64,000 nucleotides of DNA from Streptomyces catenulae (GTDB taxonomy: Bacteria > Actinomycetota > Actinomycetes > Streptomycetales > Streptomycetaceae). The translations under genes and the position numbers were made by a program. The notes below the pieces were generated by a model. It ran no database searches. It was not told the origin of the DNA and was given only the letters and a program-made list of their open reading frames with translations. Shown one piece after another: positions 33,086 to 43,988 of this stretch (position 1 is its first letter; each line of letters opens with the position of its first letter). The stretch covers positions 1 to 64,000 of the forward strand of contig NZ_JODY01000034.1 in the NCBI RefSeq assembly GCF_000718015.1. Direction: 5' to 3'.

Positions 33086-33775
33086 TCAGTGCTGGTAGCC
33101 GTACACGCCGCGCGACTGGTCGCGTACGAGCCGGCCCTTCTCGAGTTCCATGACCCGCTTACGCATCTGGTCGACGATCTGCTGATCGTGGGTGGCCATG
33201 ACCACCGTCGTACCGGTCCGGTTGATCCGGTCCAGCAGCTTCATGATGCCGACGGAGGTCTGCGGGTCGAGGTTGCCGGTCGGCTCGTCCGCGATGAGGA
33301 GCATCGGGCGGTTGACGAAGGCGCGCGCGATGGCGACACGCTGCTGCTCACCACCGGACAGCTCGCCCGGCATCCGGTCCTCCTTCCCGCCCAGACCGAC
33401 GAGTTCGAGGACCTCGGGGACCGTCTTGCGGATCTGGCCGCGCGGCTTGCCGATGACCTCCAGGGCGAAGGCGACGTTCTGGCCGACCGTCTTGTTGGGG
33501 AGGAGCCGGAAGTCCTGGAAGACCGTCCCCAACTGGCGGCGCATCTGCGGCACCTTCCAGTTGGACAGCTTCGCGAGGTCCTTCCCCAGTACGTGCACGG
33601 CACCGTGGCTGGCGCGCTCCTCGCGCAACAGCAGCCGCAGGAAGGTGGACTTACCGGAGCCCGAGGAGCCCACCAGGAAGACGAACTCGCCACGCTCGAT
33701 CTCCAGGGAGACATCCCTGAGTGCGGGGCGGTTCTGCTTCGGGTAAGTCTTGGAGACGTTGTCGAATCGGATCAC
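33086..33775 (-). CDS. ftsE: Cell division ATP-binding protein FtsE
   Basis: This 229-aa ATPase has Walker [10 protein letters not shown], the signature [15 protein letters not shown], Walker [14 protein letters not shown] and the H-loop MATHD. It energises FtsX at the division site. The GTG at 33775 encodes the conserved first residues [11 protein letters not shown]. It is divergent from a small zinc-ribbon gene; the 251-bp gap (33776-34026) must hold both promoters, but no operator is evident. Confidence 0.95.
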   Translation of the reverse strand: MIRFDNVSKTYPKQNRPALRDVSLEIERGEFVFLVGSSGSGKSTFLRLLLREERASHGAVHVLGKDLAKLSNWKVPQMRRQLGTVFQDFRLLPNKTVGQNVAFALEVIGKPRGQIRKTVPEVLELVGLGGKEDRMPGELSGGEQQRVAIARAFVNRPMLLIADEPTGNLDPQTSVGIMKLLDRINRTGTTVVMATHDQQIVDQMRKRVMELEKGRLVRDQSRGVYGYQH

Positions 33776-34026
33776 AGATGCACCACGGTCGACCTGGGTA
33801 GGGGCACGGGTTGCCGGGTTGCGGCTCCCGTCGGTGTGCGTGACCCTACGCGAACCTCATTCGGCGGCGTAGCCGGCATCCGCGGTTGGTGCGTTTGGTC
33901 ACGGCGCCTACGGGACAAAACCAGTCCATTCCGGCGGGACGCGCCGTTCGGTCACCGAGCTGGCACAGTGGTAGAGGGAACACTCACGTCCCCGGGAGCG
34001 TTGGGGCGGAGGAAGAAGGAGGTCGC

Positions 34027-34215
34027 ATGACGTACGACCGATTGGTGTGCGCCAACTGCGCGGCCCCTGTGAACGAGGGCCGCTGCCCCGTCTGCCGCGC
34101 CAGCCGCGAGCGGCTCCAGCAGCAGAGCCTGTTCGCCCAGGTCAACCCGGCACTGCTGGTGGCGCTGCTGGTGGCCCTCGTCGCGGTGGGGCTGCTGCTG
34201 CACCAGGCCGTCTGA
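34027..34215 (+). CDS. Small zinc-ribbon membrane protein
   Basis: This 62-aa protein carries CANC...CPVC, a likely zinc ribbon (residues 8-25), then a transmembrane helix (ALLVALLVALVAVGLLL). The ATG is preceded by the strong SD ggagg, which rejects the longer upstream frame. Function unknown; it is a conserved small neighbour of ftsE in streptomycetes to my memory. Confidence 0.75.
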   Translation: MTYDRLVCANCAAPVNEGRCPVCRASRERLQQQSLFAQVNPALLVALLVALVAVGLLLHQAV

Positions 34216-34272
34216 GACGGCGGGTGCGCGCGCCCGGAGCGCGGTGACGCCGGGTGAGGTGTCCGACACGGC

Positions 34273-34311
34273 CCGAGGGCCCGGTGCGCGGGGTGCGCTC
34301 CGGGCCCTCGG
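34273..34311. terminator. Bidirectional terminator between zinc-ribbon and surface-protein genes
   Basis: A perfect 12-bp stem (34273-34284 with 34300-34311) with a 15-nt loop lies between the two convergent stop codons. Confidence 0.85.
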
Positions 34312-34332
34312 TCGTGGTGCTACGGATCGGCG

Positions 34333-35409
<1,077 letters not shown>

Positions 35410-35496
35410 TCAAGGTCGAATAAAGTCCCGACGCCCGAAAGAGTAGGAATTGGGCGTTACATGGACGTACGACTGTGACCTAACCGGTGAAAGCAA

Positions 35497-35529
35497 AAAC
35501 AACTGCCCTCCGGAGAGGAGCAGTTGTTT
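35497..35529 (-). terminator. Intrinsic terminator of prfB with U-tract
   Basis: A 10-bp outer stem (35497-35506 with 35520-35529) and a 4-bp inner stem are followed on the minus transcript by UUUUUG, a rare canonical intrinsic terminator for this genome. The rest of 35239-35496 should contain the surface-protein promoter; nothing else is evident. Confidence 0.92.
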
Positions 35530-35577
35530 CTGTGTCAGGAAGGGGTGCGGCGGAGCCGGTGAGCGGGGCGCGGGGCC

Positions 35578-36696
35578 CTACTTCGCGGCCTCCTGCTCCT
35601 GCTGCTTGCGCCAGCGGATGCCCGCCTCCAGGAAGCCGTCGATGTCGCCGTCGAGAACCGCCGTCGGGTTGCCGACCTCGAACTCCGTCCGCAGGTCCTT
35701 GACCATCTGGTACGGGTGCAGGACGTACGAACGCATCTGGTTGCCCCAGGAGTTGCCGCCGTCGCCCTTGAGCGCGTCCATCTTCGCCTGCTCCTCCTGA
35801 CGGCGGCGCTCGAGAAGCTTCGCCTGGAGGACGTTCATCGCGGTCGCCTTGTTCTGGATCTGCGAGCGCTCGTTCTGGCAGGAGACGACGATGCCGGTGG
35901 GGATGTGCGTCAGACGGACCGCGGAGTCCGTGGTGTTGACGCCCTGACCGCCGGGGCCGGAGGAGCGGTAGACGTCGACGCGCAGCTCGGACTCGTCGAT
36001 CTCGATGTGGTCGGTCTGCTCGACGACCGGCAGCACCTCGACACCGGCGAACGACGTCTGGCGGCGGCCCTGGTTGTCGAAGGGCGAGATGCGCACCAGG
36101 CGGTGGGTGCCCTGCTCGACCGAGAGGGTGCCGTAGGCGTACGGGACGTTGACGGCGAAGGTGGTCGACTTGATACCGGCCTCTTCGGCGTACGAGGTCT
36201 CGTACAGCTCGGTCTTGTAGCCGTGCCGCTCGGCCCAGCGCAGATACATCCGCTGGAGCTTCTCGGCGAAGTCCGCGGCGTCGACGCCACCGGCCTCGGC
36301 GCGGATGTTGACGACGGCCTCACGGGAGTCGTACTCGCCGGAGAGCAGGGTGCGGACCTCCAGCTCGTCGACCGCCTTGCGGACGGCGGTCAGCTCGCTC
36401 TCGGCCTCGGCGCGGGTGTCCTCGTCACCCTCGTCCTCGGCCAGCTCGAAGAGGACCTCCAGGTCGTCGACGCGGCCGCGCAGCTCCTCGGCGCGGCGCA
36501 GCTGGCCCTGGAGGTACGAGAGCCGGCTGGTGATCTTCTGTGCGCTCTCCGGGTCGTCCCACAGGGACGGGGCCGCGGCCTGCTCCTCGAGCACGGCGAT
36601 ATCGGCCCTCATCTTGTCGAGGTCCAGGACGGCCTCGATCGACCCCATGGTCGAGGAGAGGGACTTCAGCTCTTCGGAAACATCGACGACTGCCAC
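35578..36696 (-). CDS. prfB: Peptide chain release factor 2
   Basis: This 372-aa protein has the RF2 stop-codon motif SPF ([15 protein letters not shown]) and the peptidyl-tRNA hydrolysis motif GGQ ([16 protein letters not shown]). It terminates translation at UGA and UAA. The frame is continuous from the GTG at 36696; there is no internal UGA near codon 25, so the autoregulatory +1 frameshift of many bacteria is absent. Confidence 0.97.
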   Translation of the reverse strand: MAVVDVSEELKSLSSTMGSIEAVLDLDKMRADIAVLEEQAAAPSLWDDPESAQKITSRLSYLQGQLRRAEELRGRVDDLEVLFELAEDEGDEDTRAEAESELTAVRKAVDELEVRTLLSGEYDSREAVVNIRAEAGGVDAADFAEKLQRMYLRWAERHGYKTELYETSYAEEAGIKSTTFAVNVPYAYGTLSVEQGTHRLVRISPFDNQGRRQTSFAGVEVLPVVEQTDHIEIDESELRVDVYRSSGPGGQGVNTTDSAVRLTHIPTGIVVSCQNERSQIQNKATAMNVLQAKLLERRRQEEQAKMDALKGDGGNSWGNQMRSYVLHPYQMVKDLRTEFEVGNPTAVLDGDIDGFLEAGIRWRKQQEQEAAK

Positions 36697-36740
36697 GCAC
36701 CCAGCCTAACGGCTGCCGCCGACACTGTGCCCCGGCCCCG

Positions 36741-38045
36741 TCAGGGAGCGGCGGGATCGGGCTGCTCGACGCCGGGTCCCGCATCGCCCGGATCGCCGTC
36801 GCCCGAGGCCAGCCAGGTGCCCAGGCCCACCGCGGCGACCAGCGCGGCGGCCGCGGCGCCGAGCCGGATCCGGCGGCGGCGCACCGCCTCCGGTGACGAC
36901 CGGTGACGGGCCGACCCCGCGCGGCGCTCGCCCGCCGCCCGCGGGGTGCGGGCGGTGCCGTGCGCGCCACCGGCCAGCTCGTCCGGGCCGGGGACCCGCA
37001 TGCTGGTGTGCGTCTCGCGGTTCGAGTCGGGCGCGGCGCCCTGGACGAGCGCGACGGAGCCGCGTGGCGGGGTGGCCTCGCCGGTGGTGGCCGGTGCGGC
37101 GGCGTCCTGGGGGGCGGGCTCGTCCTCGGCGGCGCCGTCCGGGCCCTCCTCGCCGTCCGGCTCGTCGATGTCGAGGGGCGGCATCCCGGCGAGGCCCGGG
37201 AGCAGCTCGCGCAGCCGGGCGGCCAGCTCGGGGGCGCGCAGCCGGGAGGCGGGCGCCTTGGCGAGGCACTGGAGGAGGAGCTGCCACAGCTCGTCCGGGA
37301 TGCCGGGCAGCGGCGCCACCCGCTCGGTGACATGGCGGCGCAGCACGGCGCCGGGGTGTCCGCCGCCGAACGGGGTGAACCCGGCCAGCAGCTCGTACAG
37401 GACGGTGGCCAGCGCGTAGACGTCGACGGAGGCGCGCGGCGGGAGGCCCTCGATGATCTCGGGGGCGAGGTAGTCGGGGGTGCCGATGACCTTGGCGGAG
37501 CGGAGAGTGGCGGTGCCGGAGCCGGAGGCGGGCTGCGGCAGGCGGCGCGGGGAGTCGACGAGGCGGGCGATGCCGAAGTCGGTGAGGAGCGCGGGGTGCG
37601 CGCCCCCGGGGCCGAGGGGGCCCTGCATGTCCAGGAGGACGTTCTCCGGCTTGACGTCGCGGTGGACGATCCGGGCGGCGTGCGCGGCGGCGAGGGCGTC
37701 GGCGACGTCGGCGGCGATGGCGACGGCGGCCTCCGGGGCGAGCCGCCGTTCGCGCTCCAGGCGGGTGCGCAGGTCGGTGCCGCGGACCAGCTCCATGACC
37801 AGGGCCAGGTCGTTGCCGTCGACCACCAGGTCGCGTACGCCGACGACCCGCGGGTGGTCCAGGCTCAGCAGCGCCGCCCGCTCCTGGACGAAGCGGCCGA
37901 CCAGCTCCTGGTCGGAGGCGAGGTCCTCACGCAACAGCTTGATGGCCACGGCCCCTTCGGGGCCCTCGCCCAGCCATACCGTGCCCGCACTGCCGCGTCC
38001 CAGGATCTGGTGGGCGGTGTACCGGCTGCCGATCTTCCGTGCCAA
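36741..38045 (-). CDS. pkaB: Membrane Ser/Thr protein kinase, PkaB-like
   Basis: This 434-aa protein has a complete kinase domain: Gly loop GRGSAGTVW (16-24), Lys36 in VAIKLL, HRDVKPENVLL (about 125), DFGIAR and APE (YLAPEII). A Pro/Ala/Glu-rich juxtamembrane linker leads to one transmembrane helix (about 400-418) and a ~15-residue external tail, with no PASTA repeats. The TTG at 38045 is chosen because ggag lies 5 nt upstream and homology starts at ARKIGSRYTAHQ. Size and place match what I recall of S. coelicolor PkaB; the symbol is given on that basis. It is followed 44 bp later by prfB. Confidence 0.85.
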   Translation of the reverse strand: MARKIGSRYTAHQILGRGSAGTVWLGEGPEGAVAIKLLREDLASDQELVGRFVQERAALLSLDHPRVVGVRDLVVDGNDLALVMELVRGTDLRTRLERERRLAPEAAVAIAADVADALAAAHAARIVHRDVKPENVLLDMQGPLGPGGAHPALLTDFGIARLVDSPRRLPQPASGSGTATLRSAKVIGTPDYLAPEIIEGLPPRASVDVYALATVLYELLAGFTPFGGGHPGAVLRRHVTERVAPLPGIPDELWQLLLQCLAKAPASRLRAPELAARLRELLPGLAGMPPLDIDEPDGEEGPDGAAEDEPAPQDAAAPATTGEATPPRGSVALVQGAAPDSNRETHTSMRVPGPDELAGGAHGTARTPRAAGERRAGSARHRSSPEAVRRRRIRLGAAAAALVAAVGLGTWLASGDGDPGDAGPGVEQPDPAAP

Positions 38046-38241
38046 GACTGCTCCGACGTGTCGGGCCCCCGAGCGTCCTGCGGGGGCTGAGGTTGACGAC
38101 CAAGCTACGCGGGCGGCGGGGCGTTCCGGGCCCGGGAGGGCGGCAACCTTCCGTTCTGGGGGAGAAATCACCGCCGGAAGTCGACAAATCCACTGGCCGA
38201 CCGGGGTGCGGCGCCCGGTACGGCGGTCGTGGACAGCACGG

Positions 38242-38266
38242 TGCCCCGGGTGTGTCACCCGGGGCA
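38242..38266 (-). terminator. Terminator of the upstream kinase gene
   Basis: A perfect 11-bp stem (38242-38252 with 38256-38266) with a 3-nt loop lies 60 bp past the stop of the first kinase gene. The remaining part of 38046-38326 should hold the pkaB promoter. Confidence 0.85.
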
Positions 38267-38326
38267 TCCGCGCCACGGCGCTCTCCGGCGCCGTCGCCGG
38301 GGTCTCCCCCGGCCGAGATCGTTGCT

Positions 38327-39952
38327 CTAGCCGAGATTGTTGATGAAGTCCTTGACGTCCTTGTAGGTCGAGCCGATCCAGTCGAAGAAGCTCTGGGTCG
38401 TGCCGATCCACTCCTGCGGGATCATCTGCCAGATCAGCCAGCCCGCGACGACGAGGATCACGAGGGTGAACAGGCAGCCCTTGAGGCAGCCGAGGCCCGG
38501 GATCCGCATCGGGTTGGCGCTGCGGCGGCGCGGCTCCCGGGGCGGACGCGGCTCACGGGCCGGCGGGCGCTCCGGTTCGTAGCGCTGCGGCGGCGGCTCC
38601 TGGCGGCGCTGCGGGGCCGGGGGGCGCTGCTGCTGCGGGGGCTGCTGCTGCGCGTACGGCACCGGCTGCGGCGGGTACGGCTGCTGGTGCTGCGGCGGCT
38701 GCTGCGGGGCCGGTCGGCGCTGCGGGCGGCGGCGCAGCGGGTCCTCGCTCGGGTCGAGGTACTGGACCTGGGTCTGGTCGTTGCGGTCGCGCGCGGCCCG
38801 CATCTGGGACTCCCAGGGGTGCGGCCCGTCGGGCTCCTGGGGGCCGCCCGCGGGGGGCCCGCCGGGCATCGGGGGCACCGGCGGCATGGCGCGTGTGGGG
38901 GCGGGGCCGCCGGGGGCGCCGGTGGCGGGCAGCACGCTGGTGGCGGCGGCCGGGTCGACGGCGGCGGCGCCGGTGGGCAGCACCTGGGTGGGGTCCGCGT
39001 CGCCGCCGCCCTCGGTGCCGGGGACCTGCGCCGGGGACGGGTCGGGGGCGAGCAGCGCGGCGACGCCGAGCGCCGCCTCGGCCTGCTCCGGGGTGGCGTG
39101 CGCGCCGACACCGGCGGCGACGGTGCGCAGCGCCCGGGCGAGGTTCTCGGCGCTCGGCCGCTCCTCGGGGCGCTTGCGCAGACAGCGTTCGATGATCGTC
39201 CACAGCGGCTCGGGGACGGATCCGGGGCGCTGCGGCTCCTCGCTGAGGTGGCGGTGGAGGACCTCCAGGGCGGTCGAACCGGCGAACGGCGGGCGGCCGG
39301 TGACCAGTTCGTAGAGGAGGATGCCGGCGCCGTAGATGTCGACGGCGGAGGTCTGCGGGCGGCCCTCGGCGGACTCCGGGGCGACGTAGGCGGGGGTGCC
39401 GACGAACTCGTGGGTGCGGGTCAGGCCCGGGGAGTCGGCGAGGCGGGCGATGCCGAAGTCGGTCAGCATCGGGTGCATCTCGCCGTCGCCGTCGGACCCG
39501 GAGAGCAGGACGTTGGCGGGCTTGAGGTCGCGGTGGACGACGCCGTCGGCGTGGCTGGCGGCGAGGGCGTCGGCGATCTGCGCGGTGAGCAGGGAGGCGG
39601 CCACCGGGCTGAGCGGACCGTTGTCCCGGAGGTAACGGTGCAGGTCGGGACCGTCGACGAGGTCCATGACCAGGGCCAGCAGATCGCCTTCGACGACGAG
39701 GTCGCGGGTGCGGACGATGTTGGGGTGGGTCAGGCGCAGCAGGACGGAGCGCTCGCGCAGGAAGCGCATCACCACGTCCGCGTCGTTCGCCAGCTCCTCC
39801 TTGAGGACCTTGATCGCGACCGTCTCGCCGGGCTCACCGGCGACGGCCGCCTCGGCGCCCGCCGTCTCGCGCTGGCGCGCACGCCAGACGGTGCCCGTGG
39901 CGCCGCGTCCGAGCGGCTCCTCGAGCAGGTACTTGCTGCCTACCGGCCGCAC
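38327..39952 (-). CDS. pkaA: Membrane Ser/Thr protein kinase, PkaA-like
   Basis: This 541-aa protein has a kinase domain at residues 8-270 (Gly loop GRGATGTVW, Lys48 in VAIKVLK, HRDLKPANVLL, DFGIAR, YVAPESAEG). A ~200-residue linker rich in Pro, Gln and Arg follows, then a transmembrane helix (CLFTLVILVVAGWLIW) and a short external helix (FFDWIGSTYKDVKDF). The GTG at 39952 has agggag 8 nt upstream. It is paralogous to the next kinase and divergent from an FHA-domain ATPase, a likely phospho-threonine reader. Length agrees with what I remember of PkaA. Confidence 0.85.
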   Translation of the reverse strand: MRPVGSKYLLEEPLGRGATGTVWRARQRETAGAEAAVAGEPGETVAIKVLKEELANDADVVMRFLRERSVLLRLTHPNIVRTRDLVVEGDLLALVMDLVDGPDLHRYLRDNGPLSPVAASLLTAQIADALAASHADGVVHRDLKPANVLLSGSDGDGEMHPMLTDFGIARLADSPGLTRTHEFVGTPAYVAPESAEGRPQTSAVDIYGAGILLYELVTGRPPFAGSTALEVLHRHLSEEPQRPGSVPEPLWTIIERCLRKRPEERPSAENLARALRTVAAGVGAHATPEQAEAALGVAALLAPDPSPAQVPGTEGGGDADPTQVLPTGAAAVDPAAATSVLPATGAPGGPAPTRAMPPVPPMPGGPPAGGPQEPDGPHPWESQMRAARDRNDQTQVQYLDPSEDPLRRRPQRRPAPQQPPQHQQPYPPQPVPYAQQQPPQQQRPPAPQRRQEPPPQRYEPERPPAREPRPPREPRRRSANPMRIPGLGCLKGCLFTLVILVVAGWLIWQMIPQEWIGTTQSFFDWIGSTYKDVKDFINNLG

Positions 39953-40447
39953 GTCATGCGCTCCCTGGTCGGTGATCAACTGTTGCCGGTCCGCTGGGTC
40001 GTGCGCGGCCCGTCGCCCCACTGTAGTTGCCGCCGCTCCCGCGGTCCGCGTGGCGCTGCCGCGTGCCCGCGGCGGGCCGGTCACCCGTGGTGGCTCGTGG
40101 GAAGACGCGAGGTGGGGGCGGATGGTTGCGCGGCCGGGCCGGGGGCGTCCGCGCCGTGGCGGGGTCGGTTTTCGGCCGGACCGGGCGGGCCGGGGCGGGG
40201 CCGGAGCCCGCGGTCATCCCCCGCCCACACGGCGTCACGGGCGCCCCGAGCAAGATCATTACGCCCCGGTCGGCGGACGGGATGTCGGTGGTAGGTGCGA
40301 GGATGCACCCAGCACACGTGCCGTGGGAGGCCGTTCCCGCCCGCGGCGCGACAGGTGGGACTTGTACGAGCCGATGCGCTCGGGCGCGGTGGGGGGTTGA
40401 GCGGACCCGTCACCGAACTCCCCGGGCAGAAGGGACCGTTGACGGCG
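39953..40447. promoter_or_regulatory. Divergent promoter region of kinase and FHA-ATPase genes
   Basis: These 495 bp hold no gene that I can support; open frames here are extensions of the flanking genes. Promoters for both directions are expected. I see no repeat or operator. Confidence 0.35.
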
Positions 40448-43400
40448 ATGCAGATCCGGCTGACCGTCCTGGGGCCGCGCGGCGGCCACCCCGCGCGCGC
40501 CTGTGACGTGCTCGTGACGGCCCCCGCCGGGACCGCGCTCGCGGCGGTGGCCACCTCGCTCGCGGCGGCGGTCGCCGGGCCCGGCGCGGACGCCGGTGGC
40601 CCGGTCGTGCTGTACGCCGGGGCCGAGCGGCTCGATCCGCAGCGGGCGGCGCTCGGCGAGCCGCCGCTGATCGACGGCGCGGTCCTCGCCCTCCAGTCCC
40701 CCGGCCCCGATCCCGCGCACGGCCTGCCGCACGGTCCGGCGCGGCTGCGGGTGGTCTCCGGGCCGGACGCGGGCGGTGTCCATCTGCTGCACGGCGGCCA
40801 GATCCGGGTCGGCCGCTCCGCCGACGCCGATGTGCCGCTGGACGACCCGGACGTCTCCCGGATGCACTGCGCGGTGACGGTCGAGCCGGACGGCTCCGTC
40901 TTCGTCGCCGATCTGCGCTCCACCAACGGCACGACCGTGGACGGCGCGGAGGTCACCGGCGGCCCCGCGCGGCTGGGCCCGGGCGCCCTGCTGCGCGTCG
41001 GCGAGTCGGCGCTGCTCCTCCAGCCCCCGGCCGCCACCCCCGATCCGGCGCTGGCGACGACCCCGGACGGCGAGGGCCATCTGCGGCTGCGCCCGGGCTC
41101 CTCGTCCGGGCCCGCCGGTTCCGCGACCGGCGGGCGGGGTCCCGTGCTTCCCGGGGGCGGCACGGCGCCGACGGTGTACGGCCGGGGCGCGCCCGCGTCC
41201 GGCGGCCACGGCGCCCCCGAGGTGTTCGTGCCCGGCAGCCGCCGCCCGGAGCCGGTGCCGCCCGCCGCCCCGGAGCCGTCCGCCGAGGTCCCGACCGCGT
41301 ACGGCTATGACGCGTACGGCGTGCGCCGTCCCCACGGCGCGGCGCCCGAGGACGGTCCGGAGCGGTGCCGGCAGCGGCGGGACACCCCGCTGCACGGCAC
41401 CCGCCCGGACGCCTTCGGCCCGTCGGACGCCACCTCGTCCGGGGAGGGCACGCACGGCGGGCAGCTGTCGCTGGCGCCGTCCGACGAGGCGGCGCGGCGG
41501 GCCGGGCGGCGCGGCGGGATCGGTGCCTGGGCGCGGCGGCTGGCCGGGGGCCGCCCGGCGGTGGACGGCCCGGAGGAGCCCGGTGAGCCGGAGCCGCTGG
41601 CCGGTGCCGAGGCCACGGCGGAGGCGGCGCCCGCGCCCGTGGATCCCCGTGCGGCCGAGCGGTGGCCGGACGCCGCCGCGGTGCTGCTGACGGCGCTCGG
41701 CCCCGGGCCGCGCCTGTGGGAGCGGGACCGGGACCATCCGGACGCGCTCTCCGTCCGTCTCGGGACGGCCTCGCGCGCCGGGGGCCGGGTGGCGGAGCCG
41801 GTCGCCGTGGAGCTGCGGCGGGCCGGTTCGCTGGGGCTGGCCGGGCCACGGGAGCGGCTGGCCGGGCTGGCGCGTTCGGCCCTGGCCCAGCTGGCCGCGT
41901 TGCACGCCCCCGGTGCCCTGGAGATCGTGCTGCTCAGCACGGACCGGGCGCGCCCCGCCGAGGAGCGGGCCGCCGACTGGTCGTGGCTGGGCTGGCTGCC
42001 GCACGTCCGCCCGGCCCACGGGCAGGACTGCCGGTTGCTGCTGGCGTACGACCGGGAGCAGGCGGCGGCGCGTACCGCGGAGCTGGTGCGGCGGCTGGAC
42101 GACGGGCCGCTGGGTCCGGGCTGGGCGAGCGCCGAGCGGGCGGAGATCGCCGCGGCGGCCGCGCAGCACCGGGGGCCGTTCACCGTGGTGCTGGTCGACG
42201 GCGATCTCGGGTCGTCGGCGCTGCGGGAGACCGCGGCGCGGTTGGCGGCCGGGGGTCCGGCGGCCGGTATCCATCTGCTCTGTCTGGCCGAGACGCCCGC
42301 GGCGTCCCCGGCGTTCCCGCTGGCCGCGACGTACGAGGCGGCCCGGGTGGCGTCGCCCGCGTTCGGGGAGTGCGGGGCGGTCGCGGTGCTCAGCGGCGAT
42401 GTGGCGACGGCGCTGCGGGTGGTCCAGCCCGGTTCGGGGCCGAACGGCACGGTCGCCACGTTGGACGCGGTCTCGGGTGCCTGGGCGGAGCGGTTCGCGC
42501 GGGCGCTGGCGCCGCTGCGCGAGACCGACGCGGCGGCCGGTGACCGGGCGGCGCCCCGGGTGGCGGCGCCGCTGCCCGACTCCTCCCGGCTGCTGGACGA
42601 GTTGGGGCTGGCCCGCGCCACCCCGGCGTCGCTGCTGGCCCGGTGGGCGGCGGCGCTCGACGGCGGGGCGTCCGGGGCGGCGGCGGTGCTCGGCGCCGGG
42701 CCGCACGGTCCGCTCGCCGCCGATCTCGCCGCCGACGGCGGCCCGCTGCTGCTCGACGGCGCGCCGGGCACCGGCAAGACGGAGCTGCTGCGGTCGCTGG
42801 CCGCCTCGCTGGCCGCCGCCGACCGGCCCGATCTGCTGTCGTTGGTGCTGGTGGACGGCGGCGGCACGGAGCGCGGTGAGGGGCTGCGGCTCTGCACCGA
42901 GCTGCCGCACGTCACCACGTATCTGGCGGCATCGGACCCGGTACGGATGCGGGAGTTCGCGCAGGCGCTGTCGTCGGAGCTGAAGCGGCGGGCGGAGGTT
43001 CTGGGCGGGATGCCGTTCGCGCAGTGGCGGGCGAAGCATCTGCCCGCGCCGCGGATCGTCGCGCAGCGGCGGACGCCCGAGGGTGCCGAGCCGGATCCGT
43101 CGACCACCGGCACGCTGCGGCTGCGGTCGCGCGGCGGGGCGCCGTCCGGGGAGGCGGCGCCGGACGTGGCGCCGATGCCCCGGCTGTTCGTGCTGGTCGA
43201 CGACTTCGACGCGCTGGTGGCGCCCGCGCTGGGCAGTACGGGCCGCCCGGCGGCGGGTTCGGTGGTGCGGGCGCTGGAGGCGGTGGCGCGGGCCGGTGCG
43301 GAGCTGGGCGTCCATCTGATCGCCGCGACGGGCCATCCGGAGCGGACGGCGGAGACGGCGACCGGCGCGCGGGCCGCGCTGCGGGTCGTGCTGGGCGAGC

Positions 43401-43687
43401 CGGAGGATCCGTCGGAGCCGGTCCCGGCGGGCCGCGGGGTGCTGCACCGCACCCGTGACGGTTCGGCGACGCCGTTCCAGGCGGGCCGGGTGACCGGCCG
43501 GATACCGCGGACGGCCACGCTCCGCCCGACGGTCGTCCCCCTGGAGTGGTCCCGGATGGGCGACCCGCCGACCCGCCGCCCGCTGCGCGAGCTGGGCAAC
43601 GGCCCCACGGACCTGGCCCTGCTGGCCAGTGCCCTGCAGCGCGCCGCCCAGTCCCTGGGGGCGGCGGAGGGCCCGCCACTGGTGTGA
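40448..43687 (+). CDS. FHA-domain FtsK/SpoIIIE-like ATPase
   Basis: This ~1079-aa protein has an N-terminal ubiquitin-like or accessory segment, an FHA domain (about 95-195; GRSADADVPLDDPDVSRMHCAV, STNGTTVDG), a ~220-residue Pro/Gly-rich linker, and two FtsK-like regions. The second has Walker A GAPGTGKT (about 771-778) and a Walker B-like LFVLVDDFDALV (about 913). It resembles EccC-type motor ATPases, but no transmembrane segment or ESX genes are nearby. FHA domains bind phospho-Thr, and two Ser/Thr kinases lie next door. The ATG 40448 is annotated; a TTG at 40439 lies closer to the aaggg SD and is a real alternative. Confidence 0.82.
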   Translation: MQIRLTVLGPRGGHPARACDVLVTAPAGTALAAVATSLAAAVAGPGADAGGPVVLYAGAERLDPQRAALGEPPLIDGAVLALQSPGPDPAHGLPHGPARLRVVSGPDAGGVHLLHGGQIRVGRSADADVPLDDPDVSRMHCAVTVEPDGSVFVADLRSTNGTTVDGAEVTGGPARLGPGALLRVGESALLLQPPAATPDPALATTPDGEGHLRLRPGSSSGPAGSATGGRGPVLPGGGTAPTVYGRGAPASGGHGAPEVFVPGSRRPEPVPPAAPEPSAEVPTAYGYDAYGVRRPHGAAPEDGPERCRQRRDTPLHGTRPDAFGPSDATSSGEGTHGGQLSLAPSDEAARRAGRRGGIGAWARRLAGGRPAVDGPEEPGEPEPLAGAEATAEAAPAPVDPRAAERWPDAAAVLLTALGPGPRLWERDRDHPDALSVRLGTASRAGGRVAEPVAVELRRAGSLGLAGPRERLAGLARSALAQLAALHAPGALEIVLLSTDRARPAEERAADWSWLGWLPHVRPAHGQDCRLLLAYDREQAAARTAELVRRLDDGPLGPGWASAERAEIAAAAAQHRGPFTVVLVDGDLGSSALRETAARLAAGGPAAGIHLLCLAETPAASPAFPLAATYEAARVASPAFGECGAVAVLSGDVATALRVVQPGSGPNGTVATLDAVSGAWAERFARALAPLRETDAAAGDRAAPRVAAPLPDSSRLLDELGLARATPASLLARWAAALDGGASGAAAVLGAGPHGPLAADLAADGGPLLLDGAPGTGKTELLRSLAASLAAADRPDLLSLVLVDGGGTERGEGLRLCTELPHVTTYLAASDPVRMREFAQALSSELKRRAEVLGGMPFAQWRAKHLPAPRIVAQRRTPEGAEPDPSTTGTLRLRSRGGAPSGEAAPDVAPMPRLFVLVDDFDALVAPALGSTGRPAAGSVVRALEAVARAGAELGVHLIAATGHPERTAETATGARAALRVVLGEPEDPSEPVPAGRGVLHRTRDGSATPFQAGRVTGRIPRTATLRPTVVPLEWSRMGDPPTRRPLRELGNGPTDLALLASALQRAAQSLGAAEGPPLV

Positions 43688-43691
43688 GACG

Positions 43692-43715
43692 CGGGCGGGG
43701 CTCCGGCCCCGCCCG
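43692..43715 (+). terminator. Terminator of the FHA-ATPase gene
   Basis: A perfect 10-bp stem cgggcggggc/gccccgcccg with a 4-nt loop begins 4 bp after the stop. Confidence 0.85.
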
Positions 43716-43717
43716 TG

Positions 43718-43775
43718 CTCGTAACTCCCCTGCGCCGACCGGTCAACTCGCCGCCTTCTCAAGGGAGTTGACGAG
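43718..43775. repeat. Overlapping, mutually exclusive inverted repeats
   Basis: The segment 43763-43775 (gggagttgacgag) can pair with 43718-43729 (12 bp, one bulge) or, in part, with gtcaactc at 43742-43749 (8 bp). The region lies between the FHA-ATPase terminator and the methyltransferase start (43989); nothing else is evident in 43776-43988 beyond a promoter-like A+T patch. Confidence 0.5.
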
Positions 43776-43988
43776 GAGCAGGGGCGGCCTCGCGGTCCCG
43801 TACCCCCGCGCGGTTCCGCCGTCCGACGCGCCCCCGTCCACCGGTTCCGTACGCCCCATTTTTCGCCACCTTCCGTTCACTTCGCGCCGCCTACGATGAC
43901 GGCGCGCCGCGGCGGCGGGGTCCTGGCACCGTCGCGCGCCGCAGGCCGTAACGCCGTCGGATTCCCGACCGTCTGGAGACGGACGCCC

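Noticed and set aside
35578..36696. Programmed +1 frameshift in prfB
   Set aside because: The reading frame is continuous from the start and no UGA occurs near codon 25.
40259..43762. Long minus-strand open frame opposite the FHA-ATPase
   Set aside because: Arg/Gly/Pro/Gln-rich translation without motifs; the plus-strand frame has FHA and Walker motifs.
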